The notes: generated by a model from the sequence alone, not told the origin. A stretch of 64,000 bases of DNA from Kocuria sp. (GCF_030538595.1 NZ_JAUNTS010000001.1:110200-174199), one strand, 5' to 3'; counted from the first letter of the stretch, positions 42,661-52,275 are shown. A program made the numbers and translations.

Positions 42661-43192
42661 GCAGCCGCTCCAGGACATCCAGCAGTTGCTGCAAGATCGC
42701 CTGACTCTCAGCCTTGTCGGCCGGTAGCCACCCTATGGTGGCGTTGTAGTAGAGCCCGTCCCCCATGTGCAGCACGGCATTGGCCACGGCAGGCTCACCC
42801 AAATCTGCCAGCAGGAGTTCATACCACTGTGCTTTGAGGGCCTGCAGTGCTGCCCGGGCGGATTCTTCCCCGCCCTGCGCCAAGCGGGAGACCGCCACAA
42901 TCGCCAGGTCAATCTCCGATCCGGCCCAGACCGAGTTACGCAAGAACTGGCGGGCGGCCCCGTCCGGTGCCTGTGCCATGGACTGGCAATCCGCCTCCCC
43001 CAAGGTTTTCATCCGGTCCAGGAGTGCTTGCACCAGATCTTGGCGGCTGGCGAAATGGTAGAGCAGCCCGCCTTTGGAGACCCCCGCGCGGGCGGCCACG
43101 GCATCCAGGGTGGCGGCGCGTTCGCCGTCGTCTACCAGGATGGCTTGGAAGGATTCGACCGCACGGTCACGGGCCACCGGCTTGCGTCCCAC
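42653..43192 (-). CDS. TetR-family regulator of the adjacent MFS pump
   Basis: 179 residues: AVESFQAILVDDGERAATLDAVAARAGVSKGGLLYHFASRQDLVQALL is the TetR helix-turn-helix with the GLLYHF recognition helix. The C-terminal ligand domain resembles TetR_C regulators of efflux. The GTG start has GGGAGG upstream. Divergent from the MFS gene, with a palindrome (43393-43408) between, so a repressor of that pump. Confidence 0.92.
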   Translation of the reverse strand: MGRKPVARDRAVESFQAILVDDGERAATLDAVAARAGVSKGGLLYHFASRQDLVQALLDRMKTLGEADCQSMAQAPDGAARQFLRNSVWAGSEIDLAIVAVSRLAQGGEESARAALQALKAQWYELLLADLGEPAVANAVLHMGDGLYYNATIGWLPADKAESQAILQQLLDVLERLRP

Positions 43193-43392
43193 GGTGGGCC
43201 TCCCTTGTGAATTGAACGTCAGGCATGCGGATCGAATTTCAGCCACACGGATCATGTGTTGCGCAAATCGTGAGCGCCTTGCGCTCGCGCTGCGCAGGTT
43301 CGAGCATACGGGTAACACCAGCAGCCACAACATCATTGCCGAGGTGGGCAACGGCACAACGGCCAGGTGTTGCCTGAAATCACTTCAAACTG

Positions 43393-43408
43393 TACCGTCT
43401 GGTCGGTA
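43393..43408. promoter_or_regulatory. TetR operator candidate
   Basis: TACCG-TCTGGT-CGGTA lies 70 bp before the MFS start in the tetR-MFS gap (43193-43477), which otherwise carries only promoters. The palindrome size fits TetR-type operators. Confidence 0.6.
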
Positions 43409-43477
43409 AAGGTTCGATGACTGCCAAGGCGCCCGAACCACATCACGTCAACTCTTGTCACCCGTGGGGAGGTTTCC

Positions 43478-45082
43478 ATGTCCGCAGCATCCACCAGCAC
43501 CGAACAGGCAAATCAGGTCTCCGGCGTCACCAGTCGCCGGCCGCGCACCATCCGTCCGTGGCTGGCACTGGCAGCCCTGATGTTCCCGGTCCTCACGGTT
43601 TCCGTGACCACCACCGCGTTGAGCTTTGCCTTGCCGGACATCGCAGCTGATCTGCGCCCCACTGCCGCTCAACTGCTGTGGATCGTGGACATTTATCCCC
43701 TGATCCTGGCCGGGTTGCTGATCCCCATGGGTACCGTGGGTGATCGCGTGGGCCGCCGCCTCCTGCTGATCATCGGCTCACTGGGCTTTGCCGGCGCCTC
43801 CGTGTTCGGTGGCCTGGCCACGTCCGCGGAAATGCTGATTGCAGCGCGCGTGGCCATTGCCATTTTCGGTTCCATGCTGCTGCCCGCAACGCTGTCCCTG
43901 ATCCGCGTGATTTTTGACGACGACGCCGCCCGCCGCACCGCCATTGCCATCTGGACCGCAGGCTTCAGCGCCGGTGCCGCTCTGGGACCGATTGTGGGCG
44001 GAGCGCTCATGCAGGTGTTCAGCTGGCACGCAGCCGTCCTGGTTGCGGTGCCCGTCTGCCTGGGCTTTGCCCTGGTGGCACCGTTCACCCTGCCCGAGTC
44101 CAAGGACCCCCGCCCCGGCAAGCTGGACATCATCTCTGCGTTCCTGGCCATCTTGACCATGACCCCCATTGTGTACGGCATCAAGACGCTGGCCACGGGT
44201 GGTGCCCCTCTGTCCGGTGCAGTGGCCATGGTCTTGGGCCTGGCCGTTGGAGTGATCTTTGTGCTCCGCCAAAACCGTCTGGCCAGCCCCATGGTGGAGC
44301 TGGGCCTGTTCCGCAGCGGTCGATTCACCGGGGGCGTCCTGGTGAACATCATGGGCAACTTGGTGCAATTCGGTTTCCTGTTCTTCATCACCCAACATCT
44401 GCAACTGGTTGCCGGGCTGGAGGCATTCACCGCCGGCCTGCTGATCATCCCCGGGATGACGCTGGCCATCATCGCGGGTCTGTACGGTGCCCGATGGGCA
44501 GGCCGTGTGGGCGCGCGCACGGTGGTGGTCACCGGACTGGTCCTTTCGGCCTCCGGCTACCTGGTGGTTGCCGCCACCGTGAACACCTCCGTGTGGCCCA
44601 TGGTGATCGCCTACTGCGTGCTGGGTGTGGGCATCGGTTTTGCCACCACGCTCTCCACGGAATTGGTGGTCGGTTCGGTCCCCGCCGAGAAGTCGGGAGC
44701 GGCCTCGGCCATCTCAGAAACCGGCTACGAGGTGGGCGCGGTGCTGGGCACCGCCGTCGTTGGTGGTCTGGTGACCGGGTTCTACCAGAGGTTTCTGGCC
44801 GTCCCCACGGGCATTGACGCCACCTCCGCCGCAGCAGCCCGCGAAACCCTGGGCGGTGCCTACGCCGTGGCTCAGAACATTCCAGGAGGTGCGGAACTGA
44901 CCGCCGCGGCAGCCCTGGCCTACAACCAGGCCATTGCGATCACCGGCCTCAGCGTGGGGATCACCATCCTGGCCTTCACCGCGCTGGTGTTCTGGTTGCT
45001 GCGCACGCCCCGGAAGGTCATGGAACTGGACACCCGCACCGGTCAGCTCACCATGGTTCCGGCTCCGGGGCTGAAGGACTGA
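43478..45082 (+). CDS. MFS multidrug efflux transporter, DHA2 (SmvA/QacA-like)
   Basis: 534 residues, 14 predicted transmembrane helices. Motif A-like GTVGDRVGRRLLL, motif C AGFSAGAALGPIVGGALMQ, motif D1 LWIVDIYPLILAGLLIP typical of 14-helix drug:H+ antiporters. Expels cationic biocides or drugs. ATG after GGGGAGG. Controlled by the divergent TetR. Confidence 0.93.
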   Translation: MSAASTSTEQANQVSGVTSRRPRTIRPWLALAALMFPVLTVSVTTTALSFALPDIAADLRPTAAQLLWIVDIYPLILAGLLIPMGTVGDRVGRRLLLIIGSLGFAGASVFGGLATSAEMLIAARVAIAIFGSMLLPATLSLIRVIFDDDAARRTAIAIWTAGFSAGAALGPIVGGALMQVFSWHAAVLVAVPVCLGFALVAPFTLPESKDPRPGKLDIISAFLAILTMTPIVYGIKTLATGGAPLSGAVAMVLGLAVGVIFVLRQNRLASPMVELGLFRSGRFTGGVLVNIMGNLVQFGFLFFITQHLQLVAGLEAFTAGLLIIPGMTLAIIAGLYGARWAGRVGARTVVVTGLVLSASGYLVVAATVNTSVWPMVIAYCVLGVGIGFATTLSTELVVGSVPAEKSGAASAISETGYEVGAVLGTAVVGGLVTGFYQRFLAVPTGIDATSAAAARETLGGAYAVAQNIPGGAELTAAAALAYNQAIAITGLSVGITILAFTALVFWLLRTPRKVMELDTRTGQLTMVPAPGLKD

Positions 45083-45105
45083 TCCGGTACGGGCTGACGG
45101 GCCCG

Positions 45106-45163
45106 ACTTGAGCATGGAAAATGCGCCTCAGATCAGTCTGGGGCGCATTTCCCATGCTCAAGT
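45106..45163. terminator. Long bidirectional terminator hairpin
   Basis: Left arm from 45106 (ACTTGAGCATGG...) pairs with right arm ending at 45163 (...CCATGCTCAAGT) over ~29 bp with one mismatch and one wobble. Loop TCAG. Between convergent MFS and aminotransferase genes. Confidence 0.88.
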
Positions 45164-45177
45164 TCGCAGGTCCCGAT

Positions 45178-46404
45178 TCAGTTCACCTGGTGATACCCAC
45201 CCAGGAACTCCTCGATCCGATCCAGCGCCGTACTCAACTGCTCCACGGACGGCAGGAACACCAGCCGGAAGTGATCCGGGGCGTCGTAATTGAATGCCGA
45301 ACCGTGGCTGATCAGGATTTTCTGCTCCTTCAACAAGTCCAGGGCAAAGCGTTCATCGTCTGTGATGTTGAACTTCTCCACGTCCAGTTTGGGGAACAGG
45401 TACAAGGCACCGTCAGCCGGTTGACAGGTCACACCGTCAATCTCATTGAGACGTTCATACGCAAGATCCCGCTGAGCCTTCAACCGCCCTCCGGGCAGGA
45501 TCAGGTCATTGATGGACTGATACCCACCCAGCGCCGTCTGAATGGCGTGCTGGGCCGGCACGTTGGCGCACATCCGCATGTTGGCCAGTAATTTGATGCC
45601 CTCCAAGTAGGACTCAGCCTTCCAATTCGGTCCGGTGATGGCCAACCAGCCGGCGCGGTACCCCGCCACGCGGTAAGCCTTGGACAAACCGGAGAACGTC
45701 AGACACAACACGTCCTCCCCCGTCAGAGTGGCCAAATTGATCATGTGGGCGTCGTCGTACGTGATCTTTTCGTAGATCTCATCGGAGAACACCACCAGTT
45801 CGTGTTCCTTGGCAATGTCCACGATTCCCTGCAACGTTTCGCGTGAATACACGGCACCCGTGGGGTTGTTGGGATTGATCACCACAATGCCGCGGGTGCG
45901 TTCGGTGATCTTGGAACGGAGGTCCTCCAGGTCTGGGTTCCAGCCATCCGCTTCATCGCAGAGATAGTGCACCGCCGTACCACCGGACAGTGTGGTGGCT
46001 CCGGTCCACAGCGGGTAGTCCGGAGACGGGACCAGGATTTCATCGCCGGGATTGCACAGAGCTTGCAGGGACAGGGTGATCAGTTCGGAAACACCATTGC
46101 CCAGGTAGACGTCATTCACATCCAGGTTCATGATGCCCTTGGTTTGGTAGTACTGCACCACGGCGGTGCGCGCAGAGTAAATGCCGCGAGAATCCGAATA
46201 GCCCTGAGCTGTGGGCAGATTCTTGATCATGTCCACCAGCACCGCGTCCGGGGCTTCAAATCCGAAGGGCGCGGGGTTGCCAATGTTCAGGCGCAAGATG
46301 CGGTGCCCCGCATCTTCCATCTTTTCCGCCTGTTCCAGGACCGGACCCCGGACGTCATAGCGAACGTTGGCAAGTTTTTCTGACTGCGTGAACTTCTTTG
46401 GCAT
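45178..46404 (-). CDS. alaA: Pyridoxal-phosphate aminotransferase, AlaA-like
   Basis: 408 residues, class I/II fold. PLP Lys in FSGLSKAYRVAGYRAGW, NPNNPTGA, SDEIYEKITYD, LRLNIGNPAPFGFEAPD at the N-terminus: this set matches glutamate-pyruvate aminotransferase AlaA. Makes alanine from pyruvate and glutamate. Start at the ATG before PKKFTQ; a longer frame adds seven residues. Confidence 0.93.
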   Translation of the reverse strand: MPKKFTQSEKLANVRYDVRGPVLEQAEKMEDAGHRILRLNIGNPAPFGFEAPDAVLVDMIKNLPTAQGYSDSRGIYSARTAVVQYYQTKGIMNLDVNDVYLGNGVSELITLSLQALCNPGDEILVPSPDYPLWTGATTLSGGTAVHYLCDEADGWNPDLEDLRSKITERTRGIVVINPNNPTGAVYSRETLQGIVDIAKEHELVVFSDEIYEKITYDDAHMINLATLTGEDVLCLTFSGLSKAYRVAGYRAGWLAITGPNWKAESYLEGIKLLANMRMCANVPAQHAIQTALGGYQSINDLILPGGRLKAQRDLAYERLNEIDGVTCQPADGALYLFPKLDVEKFNITDDERFALDLLKEQKILISHGSAFNYDAPDHFRLVFLPSVEQLSTALDRIEEFLGGYHQVN

Positions 46405-46464
46405 GCAGTCACGATACCCCCGCACAGGCCGTGCCCCGTTCCCCCATCACCCGAACACATGCAC

Positions 46465-47472
46465 TCAGGGACGCACGGTCCCGTACCAATAAGCTGCGGC
46501 ATCCTCCGGCGAATAGGGGGTGGATGCGGTGGTCATGCGGGTCAGCAGAATCAGGGCATCCGTGTCCAGGTCGCTGGAAATCCCATTGATCTCCTGCCCA
46601 GCTGCGTCCGGAAGGTTTTGATCCGCTATGGGAATCACCCGCTCCGGGACCAGGGCATCCCGGTTGTCGTCCAGGGCCTTCAGGGAGTTGTCCCCCACCT
46701 CCGGTGTGGCTGAGAGCAGACCGGCCACATCAATCTGGCCGTCCAGCAGCGCCTGAGTCACCTCCTCCTGGGAAGCAAAGTCCTTCACGTCCTTGGGAGT
46801 GCAGGAATAGGTCTGTTCCACGGCCGCAGCGGTGACCGCAGCCTGGTCCTCCCCCACCAGCGCACCGAACGTGAGATCGGAACAGTACTGGGACAGTTCG
46901 CTGAGGCTGTTCACGGACAGTTTGGCCTGAGTTGCAGAAGTCACCGCCAGAATCCTCTTGTTCTCCGCGGGAGCCGGATTGAGCATCTGCACGCCGGTGG
47001 GCAGTTGCTCAGCCAAGGCCGATTCGACGTCGTTGTCCGTCACCCCCTGCTGCCCCTGCCCCAGCAAATTGGCCAACGAATCCACAAAACTGCCCGGATT
47101 CGCAGAGGCCGTGGCCTCCTGTGTGGGGGACGGCGTGCTTGATTCAGTGCCACGCAGCTGCAAGTAGAGATCACCGGTGTAATCGGGGTAAACGTCGATC
47201 TCCCCGTCTTGAACCGCTTGCAGATAACCGGCACGGCCACCGTCAACCTCACGGACCTCCACCTGCACGCCCGCATCTTCCAAGGCCAGAGCCCAGACCT
47301 GCGCCACAGTGCGGCTCTGGTCGGTGGGCCCCACACCAACGACGACGCTGCTCACCGTCTCGCCGTCACTTCCCGTCGGCTGGGGGTCCGGGCTGCCGGA
47401 ATCGCCGCAGGCACTCAGCAGCAGCACGGCGGAGGTCAGCGCGGCTGCGCGGGTCACGTCCCGGCGTCTCAT
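46465..47472 (-). CDS. Glycine betaine/choline-type substrate-binding lipoprotein
   Basis: 335 residues. Lipobox LLSACG (Cys22); OpuAC-type domain with VVVGVGPTDQSRTVAQVWALALEDAG, EIDVYPDYTGDLY and a closing YSPEDAAAYWYGTVRP. Binds osmoprotectants or related quaternary amines for an ABC importer that is not in this window. Its start overlaps the Nudix stop (ATGA). Confidence 0.85.
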   Translation of the reverse strand: MRRRDVTRAAALTSAVLLLSACGDSGSPDPQPTGSDGETVSSVVVGVGPTDQSRTVAQVWALALEDAGVQVEVREVDGGRAGYLQAVQDGEIDVYPDYTGDLYLQLRGTESSTPSPTQEATASANPGSFVDSLANLLGQGQQGVTDNDVESALAEQLPTGVQMLNPAPAENKRILAVTSATQAKLSVNSLSELSQYCSDLTFGALVGEDQAAVTAAAVEQTYSCTPKDVKDFASQEEVTQALLDGQIDVAGLLSATPEVGDNSLKALDDNRDALVPERVIPIADQNLPDAAGQEINGISSDLDTDALILLTRMTTASTPYSPEDAAAYWYGTVRP

Positions 47473-48002
47473 GCGTTCACTCCCTCAGCTGCAGGAGTTT
47501 CGGTTGACACCCCGGCCAGTTCCAGACCGACGCGCACCAGATCCAAGGTTGGATGATCGCTGAGCGATTCCAGGGGGAACCAACGGGCGTCGTCGGAAGA
47601 ACCATCAACTTCCGGGGTGAGGGTGCCCCCGGTGACCGTGGCCCGGTAGACCACGCGCAAAGCGTGGAGAGCAACCGTTGACGGTGACTGCCGCAGCTCC
47701 GGTTCAATGTAGAAACTGCTCACACCCAGCAGTTCTTGCAATTCCACCGTGTAACCGGTTTCCTCCCGGACCTCCCGCACAGCGGTTTGCGCCGGTTGTT
47801 CCCCCAATTCCATACCGCCACCGGGCAAGGTCCAGGAGGGTTGCAGTGTGGGGATGCGCGGCACCCAGCGGGTCAACAGGACGTGGCCTTGATCCACGAT
47901 CACCGCATACGCACCTGCACGAGTGTCCATGGGAGTGCGCACCGCAGCTGGAGTGGAGGCTGACCAGGATGATGCGGGCTGGGCTGGCTGCTGTGTGGAC
48001 AT
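47469..48002 (-). CDS. Nudix hydrolase
   Basis: 177 residues with a complete Nudix box (GGGMELGEQPAQTAVREVREETG): G-x5-E-x7-REVREETG. Hydrolyses a nucleoside-diphosphate-linked substrate, unspecified. Start is the ATG before STQQPAQ; the longer frame is repeat sequence upstream. Co-translated with the betaine-binding lipoprotein. Confidence 0.92.
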   Translation of the reverse strand: MSTQQPAQPASSWSASTPAAVRTPMDTRAGAYAVIVDQGHVLLTRWVPRIPTLQPSWTLPGGGMELGEQPAQTAVREVREETGYTVELQELLGVSSFYIEPELRQSPSTVALHALRVVYRATVTGGTLTPEVDGSSDDARWFPLESLSDHPTLDLVRVGLELAGVSTETPAAEGVNA

Positions 48003-48069
48003 GGCATTCAGTGTAGGCAGGCCAACGCCACGCAACCCCAACGGCCACGGCATGGTCCCTGGCCCGTCA

Positions 48070-48147
48070 TGTGCAAGTGCTGACCGATGATGTGCAGGTA
48101 CTGGCCCGTAGTGTGCAAATACTGGCCCGCGGTGGGCAGATAATGGT
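48070..48147. repeat. About four tandem 21-bp repeats before corA
   Basis: Degenerate units of about 21 bp, best conserved as TGTGCAGGTACTGGCCCG and TGTGCAAATACTGGCCCG, end just before the corA GTG. They occupy the whole Nudix-corA divergent gap, so they may bear on both promoters. Confidence 0.75.
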
Positions 48148-49227
48148 GTGGTGAGCATTGTTGACAACGCCGTGTACAAAGCCGGAAACCGTGTTGCCTC
48201 CCCCGAGTCCCTGGAGGAGACTTTCAAGCTGCTGGCCGAGCTGGATCAGCTGCCTCCGCCTGATGCGGACTGTTACGTGGCGCCACACACCCCCTGCACG
48301 GAAGCAGATCATCACCACGAACACAGCGCGCTGGCGTGGATCGGTCTTTACCGCCCGGGCAAGCACGAAATCATGGCGATCAAAGAGCAATTTGGGCTGC
48401 ACGATCTGGCCATCGAGGACACCGTGCTGGCGCACCAGCGCCCCAAAGCAGAGCGCTACGGCAAGACCCTGTTCACAGTTTTGCGCCCGGCCTCCTATCA
48501 CGATGCCGATGAAGCGATCAGGCTGGGCGAAATTCATGTGTTCACCGGCCCCAATTTTGTGATCACCATCCGGCACGCTGAAACGGCAGGTGTTGGCAAA
48601 GTACGCAACCGCGTGGAGCGTGAACCGGAGCTGCTGGCCCGTGGGCCGGAGGCCGTTCTGTACGCGCTGATTGACCAGGTGGTGGACGATTATTTTCCCA
48701 TCCTGGAAGCTGTTGAGGACGACATTGATCAAATCGAAGACAGCCTGTTCGCCGATGCCACGGATGTTTCCCAGCGCATTTACGAACTCGCCAGACAGGT
48801 CAACATCTTTCACCGTGCGGTGGCTCCGCTGACCCTGCTGGCGGATCAGTTTGAGGCCGGGTTCAAGAAGTGGCACACGGACCAGGAGCTGCAACACATG
48901 CTGCGCGATGTCCGCGACCACGTTCTGGTGGTCAATTCCCGGGTGGAGTCTTTCCGCGCCCAACTCAACGACGCCATGCAGTTGGACGCCACTCTGACGG
49001 CCGCCCGCCAGAATGACGCCGCCATGGAGCTGAACGAACAGACCAAGAAGATTTCTGCCTGGGCTGCCATCCTGTTTGCTCCATCCATGGTGGGCTCCAT
49101 CTACGGCATGAACTTTGAGCGAATGCCGGAGTTGAGTTGGGAGTACGGGTATGCCTACTCCCTGGTCCTCATGCTGGCCGTTGCCGTGGTGCTCTACGTT
49201 GTCTTCAAACGCAAAGACTGGCTCTGA
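48148..49227 (+). CDS. corA: CorA family magnesium/cobalt channel
   Basis: 359 residues. Large cytoplasmic alpha/beta funnel domain, long stalk helix, then two C-terminal transmembrane helices with the signature YGMNF in the loop between them. Mg2+ uptake. GTG start (two consecutive GTGs). Converges with the DedA gene with no gap. Confidence 0.95.
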   Translation: MVSIVDNAVYKAGNRVASPESLEETFKLLAELDQLPPPDADCYVAPHTPCTEADHHHEHSALAWIGLYRPGKHEIMAIKEQFGLHDLAIEDTVLAHQRPKAERYGKTLFTVLRPASYHDADEAIRLGEIHVFTGPNFVITIRHAETAGVGKVRNRVEREPELLARGPEAVLYALIDQVVDDYFPILEAVEDDIDQIEDSLFADATDVSQRIYELARQVNIFHRAVAPLTLLADQFEAGFKKWHTDQELQHMLRDVRDHVLVVNSRVESFRAQLNDAMQLDATLTAARQNDAAMELNEQTKKISAWAAILFAPSMVGSIYGMNFERMPELSWEYGYAYSLVLMLAVAVVLYVVFKRKDWL

Positions 49228-50010
49228 TCAACCGCGCCGCCGCGCCGCCTTGCGCTCCGCAACCTCTTGGGCATGAGCTGCGATCGTCTGATCCCGCCTG
49301 GCCAGAACCTCATCCACAGTTTCCTTCCGAACGCCGTCGGCAAGACCCCGCCGGTTACGGATGATGCGTTTGGTCACCCACCACACCACAAAGGCAATGA
49401 CCAGGACGTACACAATGTTGGAGAAGGTGCCCGCGTACTGTTCCGCAATATGCCACTGGGAGCCCAGGAACCAGCCGGCCAGCACAAAAATGGTGTTCCA
49501 GATCAAAGAACCCACCAAGCTGAGACCCACAAACAGGCCAAAGTGCATCCGTTCAATGCCCGCCGGAATGGAGATCAAGGAACGGAACAGAGGAACCATC
49601 CGGCCAAAAAAGATGGTGTAGGGACCGTACTTGTCAAACCAGTCTTCGGTACGTTCAACATCGTGAATGTCCACCAGAGGCATCTTGTCCACAATCAGAT
49701 ACAAGCGGCGGCGCCCCAGGGCCGCACCCAACCAGTAGAGCGCAATGGCACCCACAATGGAACCCAACGTGGTCCAGAACAGGGCCTCCCACAAGGTGAA
49801 ACCACCCTGCGCTGCAGTGAACCCGGCCAGTGGGAGAATGATCTCCGACGGCAATGGCGGAAACAGGTTCTCCAGGGCCACCAACAGTCCTGCACCTGGG
49901 GCACCAATGGCCTCCATGATGTCAACGGCCCAACCGGCAATACCGGTCAGCCCGGACTCTTCGGAAGCACTTTGAGCTTGAACAGCGGCGGGGATCAGTG
50001 AGGTATGCAC
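49228..50010 (-). CDS. DedA family membrane protein
   Basis: 260 residues with the DedA motif ENLFPPLPSEIILPLAGFTAAQGG, the GRMVPLFRSLISIPAGIERM segment (conserved F/GR..P..R) and five or six helices. DedA proteins are flippases for undecaprenyl phosphate or phospholipids. GTG start after AAGGAG. Charged C-terminal tail. Confidence 0.92.
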   Translation of the reverse strand: MHTSLIPAAVQAQSASEESGLTGIAGWAVDIMEAIGAPGAGLLVALENLFPPLPSEIILPLAGFTAAQGGFTLWEALFWTTLGSIVGAIALYWLGAALGRRRLYLIVDKMPLVDIHDVERTEDWFDKYGPYTIFFGRMVPLFRSLISIPAGIERMHFGLFVGLSLVGSLIWNTIFVLAGWFLGSQWHIAEQYAGTFSNIVYVLVIAFVVWWVTKRIIRNRRGLADGVRKETVDEVLARRDQTIAAHAQEVAERKAARRRG

Positions 50011-50101
50011 GGGGCTCCTTGAGAGTCTTGGCAGTACCAGCAGGGTGGTCTGCGCCGTCGTTCGGTCGATACTAAGTTGATGTTGAGGTGAGCTCACTAC
50101 C

Positions 50102-51088
50102 GTGAGGCCCATGGATTTATTGGCGAATGCGAGCACAACCATGCCGAATGTGGCTACCTGGGAGTTCTGGCTGGGAGTCCCCGCAAGGGTCCTGCTGATC
50201 ATAGTGATTGCGGGGGTGGCATCCGCTGCGATCCGTTTGATTATCCACCGACTGGTGCGCGGGATCGAGCGTGGGACGCGCTCCCGGGTGATTCGTAAAC
50301 TGGATTCGGGCAAAGCCAAATGGGTGGAGGACGCCGGATTGGCGCGGCAACGTCAAGCTCAACGCGCCCGAACCGTGGGCTCGGTGCTGGCTTCTGTGGC
50401 CACTTTGGCCATTTGGGCCATTGCCCTGCTCATGATCATTTCTGAACTTGGCTTCAACATTGCCCCGGTGATCGCTTCCGCCGGTATAGCCGGTGTGGCC
50501 CTGTCCTTTGGGGCTCAGTCCCTGGTCAAGGACTATCTCTCCGGGATTTTCATGGTGGCTGAGGATCAACTGGGCATTGGCGATGTGGTGGACCTTGGGG
50601 AAGCCTCCGGCACAGTGGAGGATGTGGGGCTACGTGTGACTCAGGTCCGCGATGTTCAGGGCACCCTGTGGCACGTGCGCAACGGTGAGATTCTGCGAGT
50701 GGGCAACTCCTCCCAGGGCTGGGCGCGGGCTGTACTGGATGTGCCGCTGCCGTATGACGCGGACCTGGACTCCATGACCACCCTCTTGAAGGAAACTCTT
50801 TCTGATCTCAAGGAAGACCCCACGGTGGGTGAGTTTGTGCTGGCCGCCCCGGAAGTTTGGGGCGTGGAGTCCCTGACCGGCGAATCAGTCACGGTGCGCG
50901 TGGCGGTCAAGACCGCGCCCTCTCAGCAGTGGGCCGTGAGTCGAGTCATGCGCGTGCGGGTCAAGAAGATGCTGGATGAGCACGGTTTGTCCGTTCCGTT
51001 GGTCAACCAAACGGTGGTGCGCGACGGTTCGGCAACGGATCTGCGCGGAGGAAGCGCGCCGTCGTCGTCTCCGAGCTCGGGGACCTGA
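50102..51088 (+). CDS. MscS family small-conductance mechanosensitive channel
   Basis: 328 residues. Helices at ~20-40 and ~95-150 include the pore stretch GIAGVALSFGAQSLVKDYLSGIFMV, followed by EDQLGIGDVVDLGEASGTVEDVGLRVTQVRD, the beta domain. Protects against osmotic downshock. Start GTG with GAGGTGAG upstream, or ATG nine bases on. Confidence 0.93.
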   Translation: MRPMDLLANASTTMPNVATWEFWLGVPARVLLIIVIAGVASAAIRLIIHRLVRGIERGTRSRVIRKLDSGKAKWVEDAGLARQRQAQRARTVGSVLASVATLAIWAIALLMIISELGFNIAPVIASAGIAGVALSFGAQSLVKDYLSGIFMVAEDQLGIGDVVDLGEASGTVEDVGLRVTQVRDVQGTLWHVRNGEILRVGNSSQGWARAVLDVPLPYDADLDSMTTLLKETLSDLKEDPTVGEFVLAAPEVWGVESLTGESVTVRVAVKTAPSQQWAVSRVMRVRVKKMLDEHGLSVPLVNQTVVRDGSATDLRGGSAPSSSPSSGT

Positions 51089-51091
51089 GCC

Positions 51092-51148
51092 GAGATCATG
51101 GGGGGAGGTAGCGATTCGGGCCTGAATCGCTACCTCCCCCATGATCTC
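51092..51148. terminator. Long hairpin, copy 1 of a repeated element
   Basis: GAGATCATGGGGGGAGGTAG... (51092-51117) pairs with ...CTACCTCCCCCATGATCTC (51124-51148) over 25 bp with one bulged G. Between convergent genes. The right arm recurs at 52236-52262. Confidence 0.88.
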
Positions 51149-51155
51149 AACCACG

Positions 51156-52127
51156 TCAGACGCTGAGCGCTTCCGCCAGCCACCGCACCAACTGCGCCCG
51201 CCGGTAAGGGTCCCTCAAGTCCTCCGCCACCACCAGGCGAATTTTCCACCCCATGTCCTGCAACTGGTGCAGTCGGTACATTTCGTCCCCATAGGCCTTG
51301 CGGTCCCGGTAGTGGATCTCACCGTTGTATTCCACCCCCACCTTCTTGGCCGCCCAGGTCAGGTCAATAATGGCGCGGCGGCCACTGGGCAGTTCAAGAA
51401 CGGTGTTGGTTTCCGGAACCGGGAATCCCAGGTGAACCAGCAGCAATCGGAGGACTGTTTCCATGGGAGACCAGACGTTCGGCACGGCCAACTCCAATGC
51501 TCGCCGCGTCCGCGCCAGCCCGCGAGTACCGTGCGGCAGCTGATCCAAGATCCCTGCCACCTCTTCCGGCGTGGCACATCCCGGCCCGCCAAGGTATTCC
51601 AGCCCGGTGGAAAGCACATGGTCCATGGCCGCCACCCCGCGCCACCCCATCAGATGGTGGTGCATGGAGACAAGGGTTTCCACCGGGTGGGTGACCTGAA
51701 TGTCCCACGGTCCTGATGTGAACGGCAGCCCCAGACTCTTGTGCATCACAAAGGTTCGGCTGGATTGATTCCGCCGACTACCCGCGTAGGCAAAGTGCGG
51801 CCCTGGGAGGACTTCCCTGGGCCTGATGGGTTCACCCAGGAGTTGATCCACCCACTCCATGCCCTGAGACAGCGGAATCTTCCACACGTGCGCTGCGGAG
51901 GCGTGGGCCACGGCAACCCGGGGGCCGAATCGCGGCTGCAAAACAGCTGCCAGTTCCCATGGCTCCACGTTGTTGGGGTCCATACCTCTTGGGCAACGCA
52001 TCCAGTACCCCGCCGGCAACCAGATCATGGTGGGGTCACGTTCGAGTTGCCAGCGTGTCATGTTCCACTCGCTGGCAGTGGCGACCCGGGGTTGCCGGTA
52101 CCTGGGGATTGCCCGTTGAAGCGTCAT
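51156..52127 (-). CDS. AbiEi-like / DUF559-type endonuclease-fold protein
   Basis: 323 residues. The N-terminal part is winged-helix-like (WELAAVLQPRFGPRVAVAHASAAHVWKIPL), as in AbiEi-type antitoxin-like actinobacterial proteins. The C-terminus is a Vsr/DUF559 PD-(D/E)XK fold: IIDLTWAAKKVGVEYNGEIHY, GWKIRLVVAEDL. Function unproven; nuclease or regulator. Start at the ATG before TLQRAIPRY. Flanked on both sides by the same hairpin element. Confidence 0.78.
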   Translation of the reverse strand: MTLQRAIPRYRQPRVATASEWNMTRWQLERDPTMIWLPAGYWMRCPRGMDPNNVEPWELAAVLQPRFGPRVAVAHASAAHVWKIPLSQGMEWVDQLLGEPIRPREVLPGPHFAYAGSRRNQSSRTFVMHKSLGLPFTSGPWDIQVTHPVETLVSMHHHLMGWRGVAAMDHVLSTGLEYLGGPGCATPEEVAGILDQLPHGTRGLARTRRALELAVPNVWSPMETVLRLLLVHLGFPVPETNTVLELPSGRRAIIDLTWAAKKVGVEYNGEIHYRDRKAYGDEMYRLHQLQDMGWKIRLVVAEDLRDPYRRAQLVRWLAEALSV

Positions 52128-52208
52128 GTCCCGACCGTAGAGACTTCTCACCGGCCGATCGGGGTTATCCACAGGCTCGATTCGGTCGAACCGCTGTGGC
52201 GTGGGTTC

Positions 52209-52262
52209 AGATCATGGGGGACGTCACGATTTCCCCCTGAATCACTACCTCCCCCATGATCT
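52209..52262. terminator. Hairpin, copy 2 of the repeated element
   Basis: AGATCATGGGGG (52209-52220) pairs with CCCCCATGATCT (52251-52262), 12 bp perfect, larger loop. Its right half matches copy 1 (ACTACCTCCCCCATGATCTC). Terminator for the LysR-domain gene on the minus strand. Confidence 0.75.
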
Positions 52263-52275
52263 CGCCACCGGGACC

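Noticed and set aside
43693-44532. 279-codon minus-strand ORF inside the MFS gene
   Set aside because: Composition of an antisense frame; the MFS gene is unambiguous.
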